From positions 112,788,501-112,852,500 of the forward strand of contig NC_134137.1 in assembly GCF_033958435.1 (NCBI RefSeq): a stretch of DNA of 64,000 bases, written 5' to 3'. Position numbers and translations under genes: made by a program. The notes below the pieces were generated by a model. That model was given only the letters and a program-made list of their open reading frames with translations. It had not been told where the DNA came from and ran no database searches. The DNA comes from Carettochelys insculpta (taxonomy: Eukaryota; Chordata; Testudines; Carettochelyidae). This document shows positions 57,091 through 64,000 of the stretch, in pieces (the stretch's first letter is position 1; each line of letters starts with the position of its first letter).

Positions 57091-59089
57091 TCACAGCCTG
57101 GCTCGTGGCTGGGTGGGAGCGGGCTGGACAGGAAGGTATGGTGGCTGGCGAGTGTCAGGTGGCTCCAGGGGTCCCTCAGAGCTCCGGCCCTCACTGGTGG
57201 GTGGCGGGGCGACAGTGGACGGGCCGGCGACGGGCGGAGCAGCTGGTGGTGGGGCTGCAGGAGCAGGCAGGGCGGGCGATGTTTCGGCCGGCGCGGCATG
57301 GGGGGCCAGGTAGTCAACCAGGCGGTTAAATGTGTCCATGTAGGCCCCCCATGCCTCCTGGCGCCAGGCCAGCGCCTGCTCCTGCAGCTGGAGGTGCTGC
57401 TCTGCGACCTCCAGCTGCCGACGGTGGATGGCCAGCAGCTGGGGGTCCGTCGCCGTCGGCGGTTGGAGGCGTGGGGTCCGCCGTCTAGCCCACCGTGGGG
57501 CCGATGGGTCCTCGGCCAAGGGGCTGCCCTGGAGTGATGGTCCCAGAGGGATCTCCGGGACGACTGAGGCCTCGCCGGCGCTCTCTTCCGGTCCTTCTGA
57601 TGGTGCAGGTGCAGGACACAGGAGAGGACGGGGGGAAGAAGAATGGAGACAGGCGTTAGTGTGGGCCCCGAGCCGTGGCCTTTGTCCCGCCAGCCTTGTG
57701 CTGCAGGTTCCCCATCCCTGTCCCCGGGAGATGCTGCTGTGATGGATGGGGTTCAGGGGTCCCCCTGCCCTGCACCACGTCCCCTGGTGGGAGCGACTCT
57801 CACTTCACCCCACAGGGTCTGAGAGCAGGAGAGGTTTCTTAGGCCACAGATGCCCAGTTTCTGGCAGGAGTGACAGCACCAGCTGTCGGAAGAGACAGTC
57901 CTTCCAACCCGTCGTGGGGAGAATACCCCAAGGGGTGCCCCTCTGGGATGCAGCTTTCCCCCTCCTCAGGCTGGCTGCCTACCAGCTCTCCCTTCCCCTA
58001 GGCTCTACCTGTGGCCCCCGCCCTCGCCCCCCAATTCCAAGCCAGCTCGGCTCCTCCCTCCTGTTTGTTCAGGGCAGAGGTGTCACCTGCCAGCTGTAGC
58101 GCCAGGATCCTCCTTTGGCCCTGGGAGCTATTCGGCTCTTGTTGCTCATATGTAGCCTGAGCCTCCCTTTGGCACTCCCCCCACTCCATCACATGCTGCT
58201 GCTGCAGGGTGTCCCACCCCCTCCTCCCGGGGGCCCCTCAAGGTTCCACTCCCCCCTGGCCCGGGGATGGGGCATGGCACTGTCATGCGGGGTGGGGGGG
58301 GGCAGGGGCTGATGGCTCCAGTGCTGTGAGGGCCAAGGCCGTGTGAGCATGTGGGGGGCCCTGCGCACATATCTCTTACCCCCGCCCCTCAAGCCCAGGG
58401 GTGTACACCAGAGGGGGGTACCTACCTGTGGGTCCGCTCCCACTGTCCGGAGATCCCCGGGGGTCAGAGGCCCTGCTGCTGCTCCGGGATGGCAGGAGGA
58501 GGATCTGCAGGCTGGATTCTGCGGAGGAGGAGCCCCCCTCCTCCTCCTCCTCCTCCTCCTGCCGCAATGTCCCGGGGGTGGCCTCCGGGGTGGGCCCCCG
58601 GGGTGCGGGGCTTGCCTCCGGGGCGGACTCCGTCTGCAGGGCCTGCTGGGGCTCGTCAGCCGAGGTGTCAAGGGTGGCCAGAGGGGAGGAGGTGTGCTGG
58701 GAGTCCAGGATGTCCCTGAGCTCCCTGTAAAAGGGGCAAGTGACGGGGGCGGCCCCAGATCGGCTGGCCGCATCCCGGGCCCGGGAGTAACCCTGCCGCA
58801 GCTCCTTGACCTTACTCCTGACGTGGTCAGGAGTGCGGGCAGGGTGACCCCGGGCAGCCAGGCCCTCGGCCAGCCGAGTGAACGCATCCGTGTTCCGCCT
58901 CTTGCTCCCCATTACCTGGAGCACCTCCTCCTCGCTCCAGAGCCCCAGCAGGTCCCGCAGCTCGGCCTCCGTCCAGGAGGGGCCCCGCTGCCGCTTCCCA
59001 GCCTGGCTGCCCCTCTGGCTGGGCTGGCTGCCCTGGCTCCCCTTGGGGGGGGTCCCCTGGGGGCGCTGGGGGGGCTGCCGGGCTGCCAT
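57091..59089 (-). CDS. Harbinger-B Myb/SANT-like protein, two exons
   Basis: The accessory DNA-binding partner of the transposase. Exon 1 is 59089 to 58426, starting at MAARQPP, which aligns with copy A. It holds a Myb/SANT_4-like domain (GPSWTEAELRDLLGLWS, then MGSKRRNTDAF, then TPDHVRSKVKELRQGY and CPFYRELRDIL), an acidic E-run from (CTC)n and a Ser/Pro-rich stretch. The GT donor is at 58425-58424. Exon 2 runs from near 57608 or 57596 to the stop 57091 and ends with the helical QLEVAEQHLQLQEQALAWRQEAW. The acceptor used by copy A (CAG) reads CAC here. The next AG, 12 nt downstream, would keep the frame. The intron also contains a probable solo LTR. The reading frame is open, but splicing is uncertain. 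Confidence 0.78.
57738..58192. mobile_element. Probable solo LTR in the Myb/SANT intron
   Basis: The 455-bp insertion begins TGTGATGGA and ends TCCATCACA, a 9-bp inverted repeat with TG...CA. It is flanked by an exact 6-bp duplication TGCTGC (57732-57737 and 58193-58198). Copy A lacks it at the same site, which shows a clean empty locus. No coding sequence. The flanks are CTG-rich, so the duplication could partly reflect local repeats. The class is inferred from ends and duplication length. Confidence 0.78.
58536..58561 (-). repeat. (CTC)n tract coding for a glutamate run
   Basis: CTC repeats on plus encode consecutive Glu in the Myb/SANT protein. The site in copy A (about 5343-5368) has a shorter version. 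Confidence 0.8.
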
Positions 59090-60578
59090 CGCAGCTGGCT
59101 GGGTCGCTGAGGGAGGTGCAGGCTGGCCGCGTGTGCAGGCTGCAGCCTGCACGTTCCCTCAGCTTCCTGCAGAGGCAGGGAGGGGGATGGGACCTTTAAT
59201 GGGCTGCTCCACGCGGCCACCAGTGAGCTGAGGGGCTGGAGAGAGCGTCTCTCAACCCCCCAGCTGATGGCCGCCATGGAGGACCTGGCAATTTCGACGT
59301 TGCGGGACGCGGATCATCTACACGGTCCCTACTTTGACGTTGAACGTCGAAGTAGGGCGCTATTCTGATCCCCTCATGAGGTTAGTGACTTCGATGTCTC
59401 ACCGCCTAACGTAGAAGTTAACTTCGAAATAGCGCCCGACGCGTGTAGCCACGACGGGCGCTATTTTGAAGTTAGTGCCGCTACTTCGAAGTAGCGTGCA
59501 CGTGTAGACACAGCTTTACTGTGTTTTTTTATTTGGGGTATACATTTAAGTTGGGCCTCTAGTATGGTGTCTTTAAACGGTTTCCATGCAGCTTCCTGGG
59601 ATTTTAGTTTAGTTACTCTACCTTTTAGTTTCTGTTTAACTAGCTTCCTCATTTCAGTGTAATTCACCTTTTTGAAACTAAATGCCAGAGTGTTTGACTG
59701 CTGTGGTGTTCTTCCCAACACAGGAATATTAAAAGTTATTATATTGTGGTCATTATTCCCAAGCGGTCCAGTAACAGTTACCTCTTGGACAAGATCCTGC
59801 ATTCCAGTCAGGACTAGATCGAGAATTGACTCTCCCCTTGTGGGTTCCTGTACTAGCTGCTCCAAGAAGCAGTCATTTAAGGCATCAAGAAATTTAATCT
59901 CTGAATCCTGTCCTGAGGTGACATATACCCAATCAATATGGGGATAATTGAAATATCCTATTATTACTGTGCTTTTTATTTTGATAGCCTCTCTAATCTC
60001 CCTTAACATTTCAGCATCACTATCACTGTCCTGGTTAGGTGGTCGGTAATATATTCCTAATGCCATATTCATATTAGAGGAATGAATTGTTACCCATAAT
60101 GATTCTATGGAACATTTTGATTCCTTTAGGATTTTTGCTTCATTTGATTCTATATTATCCTTCACATATAGTACCACTCCACCACCTGCATGACCTGTTC
60201 TGTCTTTCTGATATAATTTATATCCCGGTATGATAGTTTCCCACTGATTGTCCTCATTCCACCATGTTTCTGTGATACCTATTATGTCAACTTCCTCCTT
60301 CGATATGAGGTACTCCAGTTCACCCATCTTATTAGACAGACTCCTAGCATTAGTGTAAAAGCACTTTAAAAAACTACCACTATTTATGTGTCCGCCTTTC
60401 ACAGACGCATTGGATTTTTTTATATGTGATTGTTTCACATCTGATCTTGCCCATATATTATTTCCCACATTCCCTATCTGACTAACTTCTAGGGAATCCC
60501 TATCTATGGAGCCTCGTGTAAGAGAAGTCTCCGTCCTATCCAGGTGCTCCCCTGCACCAGTCGGCTTTCCCCCACCTC

Positions 60579-61502
60579 TTAGTTTAAAAACTGCTCTACG
60601 ACCTTTTTAATGTTTAATGCCAGCAGTCTGGATCCACCTTGATTTAGGTGGAGCCCATCATTCCTGTATAGGCTCCCCCTACTCCAAAAGTGTCCCCAGT
60701 TCCTAATAAATCTAAACCCCTCTTCCCTACACCATCGTCTCATCCACGCATTGAGACCCTGAAGTTCTGCCTGTCTATCTGGCCCTGCACGTGGAACTGG
60801 AAGCATTTCAGAGAATGCCACCATAGATGTTCTGGATTTCACTCTCTTTCCTAGTAACCTAAATTTGTCCTCCAGAACATCTCTTCTACCCTTCCCTATG
60901 TCATTGGTACCAACATGTACCACGACGACCGACTCCTCCCCAGCACTGCCCATAAGTCTGTCTAGATGCCTCGAGAGATCCGCAACCTTCGCACCAGGCA
61001 GGCAAGTCACCATACGGTTCTCCCAGTCATCACAAACCCAGCTATCTATATTTCTAATGATTGAATCCCGCACTACTAAAACCTGCTTCTTCCTAACAGC
61101 TGGCACTCCCTCCCCCGGAGAAGTATCCTCGGGGCGAGAGGATACCATAGCACCCTCTGGAAGGAGGGTCCCAACTATGGGATGGTTTCCCTGTGCTCCC
61201 ATTGTCTGGTCTCCTTCCCTGAGCCTTTCATCCTCCGTAACAGCATCAGGACTGTCAGATTGGAGGTGGGACAGCCCTACTATGTCCCGGAAAGTCTCAT
61301 CAACAAACACCTCTGCCTTCCTTAGCTCCTCCAGTTCAGTCACCCTGGCATCCAAAGCACGCACTTGGTCTCTGAGGGCCAGGAGCTCCTTGCATCGAGC
61401 GCACACATATGCCACCCACCCACAGGGTAGGTAGTAATACATATTGCACTTGACACAATCAACAGGATAGCCCCCACTCTGCTGCTGGGCTTCTGCCTCC
61501 AT
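60579..61502 (-). CDS. CR1 ORF1 protein (esterase type)
   Basis: Open 307-aa frame, the LINE RNA-binding partner of ORF2. The N-terminus is Cys-rich (CVKC, then C, then CARC; about residues 17-38), resembling the PHD-like zinc region of CR1 ORF1. A helical coiled-coil stretch follows (about 38-66: LLALRDQVRALDARVTELEEL). The second half is an SGNH/GDSL esterase-like domain: block I reads VVRDSIIRN, where family members have VVGDS, block III is HVGTNDIG and block V is NDGLHLNQGG. The G-to-R change in block I may be a lesion. The stop at 60579 is followed by ORF2 after about 110 bp. The frame is intact. Confidence 0.87.
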   Translation of the reverse strand: MEAEAQQQSGGYPVDCVKCNMYYYLPCGWVAYVCARCKELLALRDQVRALDARVTELEELRKAEVFVDETFRDIVGLSHLQSDSPDAVTEDERLREGDQTMGAQGNHPIVGTLLPEGAMVSSRPEDTSPGEGVPAVRKKQVLVVRDSIIRNIDSWVCDDWENRMVTCLPGAKVADLSRHLDRLMGSAGEESVVVVHVGTNDIGKGRRDVLEDKFRLLGKRVKSRTSMVAFSEMLPVPRAGPDRQAELQGLNAWMRRWCREEGFRFIRNWGHFWSRGSLYRNDGLHLNQGGSRLLALNIKKVVEQFLN

Positions 61503-61679
61503 TTCCTACTCTAATTATATATGAGGGTTTAATTAAATGTTTCAGATAGAGGTTGTTATAAAGGATTTAAGCTTAAGGGCAATAGAAGTCACTGGCTCCC
61601 TCCAAGCTCCCGCTCTAAATTTCCCTCTCAAAACTCCCTCCTGTTAGCACTCACCCTGTTCGCAAGCACCCATCGCAAA

Positions 61680-61907
61680 AGCTCATCAGCTCATGGGAAT
61701 AAGGGGACTTTGAAGTAGGCGGGGTCCTTTCGAAAAGGAGCCCCATCAGGACGAGACTCGCGGCGGTGAAGCGCGTCAATTTCGAAGTGCTGCGGCCGCC
61801 CGCATGCTAATGAAGCGCTGAATATGCATTTCAGCGCTTCATTAGGAAACTTTGAAATGGCCATTTGCGTGGCCATTTCGAAGTTTGGGGCTCGTGTAGA
61901 CGTAGCC
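61680..61907. mobile_element. Right half of the split hairpin MITE
   Basis: Begins at the MITE centre (GCTCATCAGCTCATGGGAAT). It runs through the TTCGAAAAGG, AGCGCTGAATATG and CATTTCGAAGTTT modules to CGTGTAGACGTAGCC, followed by AAG (61908-61910). The same AAG precedes the left half at 52530-52532. Confidence 0.93.
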
Positions 61908-61910
61908 AAG

Positions 61911-63935
61911 GGGTTCAGGCCATTGAGCTGTTTCACAGTGGGCAGCATTTGTTTCTAGCTAGGTAGACTTCCAAGTATGGCCTGGAACCTAGTCTCCAGG
62001 ACCCTGTGAAATAGGAGGCTCGAAGAGCTCACTGTCCAGTCCAGAAATCTACACAGCAATGAAATAGTCCTCTACAATGCACCCCATTATATGCTTGCTG
62101 CCTGGCACAAGCCAGCCATGGGTTTTAATCATGCCCTATGTGAACTACACAAAGGAATGGGAGGAGTGGAAGAAAAGAAACACTGCTTATCCTTTTTATC
62201 CCATACTATATATCAACATAAGGGCTAGGTATATTTTGGTCTCAAATAAAGACAAATCATAACAAATGGGTGGAAAAAAATGGAAGGAATAGAGCGAGGG
62301 AGAAGCTGACAGCTTAAACCCTTGCAATAGCTATTTTTAAGTTGTAGAACAATAGATCACACCAAAGATGTGGATTGGATAGAGAAATTGTGTTATATAT
62401 CTGGTAAGAACACATGGTGATAAATATCTGTGAAGAATCGTTTGCCTATTGCCTTTTGCTGTAATGTTATTGCGTTAACAATAAAAAAAAATCAATATGC
62501 AAAGCATGAAAAGAAATTTTGCATTGTATTTTTAAAACTATTTCAACAGGTGCCCTGTGGCCACAATAGGCACTTCCTGAATTTTCATTATAAATCTAAA
62601 TAAAAATAACATCATAAAAGTTTTCATTGCTCGTATTTAGCTGTTTCTTTTTCAACCCTTGAAAATGGGGAAGGCGTATCTTAAACATAGCATTGCCTCT
62701 GGATGCTTTATGACACTATCTTTCAAATATTTAGAAGCTCTTTTCTTTTCTGCAGAAGCTGTGTACAGGGATGTATTTCATCTGGACACATGGAGATATG
62801 CACAAAATACTCTCATTAACACTAATGGAAACATAAATCACTGTGCACCAGGACTCCCATAACATATTTCAAACAGGTGCAGAATAAACACCATGCCAAA
62901 TGCACTCTGGGACTTGCATTCAGATTGAATAAAAAGGAAAGTAAATGTTTCCCATGGCCATATCTTGATTTAGTAGAACAGTGAGTGCTAAAAGTGAGCC
63001 ATGCTGCATAAGCTTAAGTGGTGGCATAGCCTACTGTGGCAAAGGGCAAAATACCTAACTCTAGAAACAAGTATGCTATCGAGTCAGACATGCGACAGAT
63101 CATATATAATGCCTTGGGGTTTCAGTTTTTACCATATTAGCTGAAACATTTATTTTATCATTATTTTTACAGAATCACAACTGGCCTCTAAAGTCTTCCA
63201 GGCAGTTATTCTCAGCTTTAGCTACAAAAGGCACCATTAAAAGAGTGAAATATAGCAAAGGTGGTCTATTTTTAGTGAGTAGAAGAGTGGGAAAAAAGTG
63301 TCATCTCCAATGAGACACAATGCCTGATACTAAGCAAAAAAGGAACACCAGTTGCAAGACTGTCCAAAGCCAGCTTCACAGTCCTCTGACAGTGAGAATC
63401 CTTCCTTTCCACTTATCACATCCCATCCTGTAAGTATTGTTTCACTAACAGAGAAAGAGATTAAATCCTCACTGCTGTCAGTGTACTTACTGTGTTCTGT
63501 AGTACCATGTTGCTTTTGAAAAGTTCTATCAATACTTCTCTTTCATTATTACCAAAGAAGGCTCAGCAGTCTTTTGATGTCTTCTTATCGGTATTATTAC
63601 AGATTTCTAAAACCAGTTAACAGATCTGTAGGCTTTATTTGGCACCATGTTGAAATTCAGATCTAGAAGTGAGATGTGTGAAAGACAGGTGTGTTTACAC
63701 CTACACCAGAAATGATATGGTCTTCATTACTTTGTTTATATTGCCTACTTTCTGTGGTCAGTTTCCAAAGCAAATGAAAGAGTGGCTTAAATTTTATTTT
63801 CCAAACATGTGCCAAGTTTTTAACCTGGCTATTATAATCCACAGAGTAAAACTCTACACGTCTATCTTTTGCTTTCTTATAGACTCAGCTGAGTTTGGGG
63901 GTAAATAATTCTGCAAACATAGATCACTTATTACT
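61911..63935. other. AT-rich spacer, no gene recognised
   Basis: No coding or RNA feature supported; contains short A-runs near 62484. Confidence 0.5.
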
Positions 63936-63939
63936 AATT

Positions 63940-63993
63940 GGCTGCGGCTCCACTAGCACCCCCCTTTCGAAAGGGGGGTGCTAGTGTAGACAT
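63940..63993. repeat. Short hairpin of MITE-type ends at the window edge
   Basis: CCACTAGCACCCCCCTTTCG is followed at once by its inverse CGAAAGGGGGGTGCTAGTG and GTAGACATAAC. The stem words resemble the terminus of the 34041 family (CTAGCCC.., TTTCGAAA). It may be a minimal element made of two ends joined head-to-head, or the start of a longer element cut by the window. Confidence 0.5.
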
Positions 63994-64000
63994 AACTATT

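Larger units (their letters stand above)
54883..59515 (+). mobile_element. Harbinger-B, PIF/Harbinger transposon inside CR1 ORF2
   Basis: The termini GGCTACGTCTACATGTG and CACGTGTAGACACAGCT are flanked by TTA (54880-54882 and 59516-59518), the canonical target. Gene order matches Harbinger-A: transposase on plus (55241-56660) and Myb/SANT on minus (59089 to 57091), converging. Excluding a probable solo LTR (57738-58192 plus its duplication) the element is about 4.17 kb. It is strongly GC- and CpG-rich. The right terminal base differs from the left TIR. Confidence 0.95.
52934..60468 (-). pseudogene. CR1 ORF2 (endonuclease-RT), split by Harbinger-B
   Basis: ORF2p nicks DNA and reverse-transcribes CR1 RNA. 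Segment 1 (60468 to 59519) is the AP-like endonuclease: NARSLSNK, GITETWW, GIYYRPPNQ, NNDHN. The usual GDFN reads GYFN, losing a catalytic Asp. Segment 2 (54882 to 53547) is the linker and RT: LNSNKSPGPDGIHPRVLKEL, YLDFQKAFDTVPH, SGVPQGSVLGPILF and FADDTKL. Excising 54883-59518 puts both segments in the same frame. In-frame TAG at 53544-53546 and a frameshift near 53385 break the C-terminus, which resumes at 53215-52934 (LWNSLPEE). ORF2 begins near 60470; the exact start codon is uncertain. Confidence 0.9.
52742..61679 (-). mobile_element. Near full-length CR1 LINE, interrupted by Harbinger-B
   Basis: The 3' end is at 52742 (reverse complement of the CR1 tail). ORF2 spans 60468 to 52934 with a 4.6-kb Harbinger inside. 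ORF1 is 61502 to 60579, and about 180 bp of 5' UTR lies up to 61679. Without the insertion the element is about 4.3 kb. Both ends abut the two halves of one MITE, so it inserted into the MITE centre. ORF1 is open and ORF2 carries a few lesions, so this is a fairly young copy. Confidence 0.91.

Noticed and set aside
60865..61434. 189-aa plus-strand frame
   Set aside because: Antisense shadow of CR1 ORF1; ORF1 has recognisable blocks and this frame has none.
1..64000. Host gene exons, CRISPR arrays, phage or bacterial operons
   Set aside because: No frame outside transposable elements showed domain motifs, no direct-repeat/spacer array was seen, and the retroelement content is eukaryotic.

Overview
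The window reads as non-coding vertebrate nuclear DNA built largely from transposable elements. I could support no host protein-coding gene, rRNA, functional tRNA or CRISPR array. The background is AT-rich with GC- and CpG-rich islands, and the two largest islands coincide with two PIF/Harbinger transposons. A reptile, most likely a cryptodiran turtle, is suggested by three things: a tRNA-derived SINE with a CR1-like tail (about 44373-44558, the architecture of the tortoise Pol III/CryI SINEs), several CR1 LINE copies of different ages, and hairpin MITEs of reptilian type. This assignment is inference from repeat content only.

Layout. 1-870: old CR1/L2-like LINE remnant. 2291-6323: Harbinger-A, a full-length element with an uninterrupted two-exon transposase gene and a decayed Myb/SANT gene. 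10230-12990: probable solo LTR of about 2 kb, split by an internally deleted Harbinger derivative (11099-11808). 15727-16162: hairpin MITE with TTA duplications. 17510-19151: hAT element with a transposase fossil. 20807-23086: GC-rich, possibly LTR-derived region holding a roughly 50-bp minisatellite and a CR1 3' fragment. 25-38 kb: sparse, with scattered MITEs, two hAT elements and L2-like tails. 38538-44239: 5'-truncated endogenous retrovirus on the minus strand (3' LTR, env, most of pol), followed by a CR1 3' fragment and the SINE. 46-51 kb: CR1 endonuclease fragment, a 400-bp palindromic element, a CR1 tail and another MITE.

The most striking region is 52530-61910, a four-level nest. A hairpin MITE (AAG duplications 9.4 kb apart) was split by a CR1 LINE that still carries ORF1 and ORF2. 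That CR1 was split by Harbinger-B (TTA duplications), and Harbinger-B was split by a probable solo LTR (TGCTGC duplications) inside the intron of its Myb gene. Removing Harbinger-B and one TTA brings the two CR1 ORF2 segments into the same frame.

The two Harbinger copies decay in complementary ways. A keeps an intact DDE transposase but has lost its Myb/SANT gene. B keeps the Myb/SANT reading frame but has a one-base frameshift in its transposase. These elements normally need both proteins, so the pair is a candidate for trans-complementation. Several MITE families here share terminal motifs and TTCGAA-centred palindromes with the Harbinger copies.
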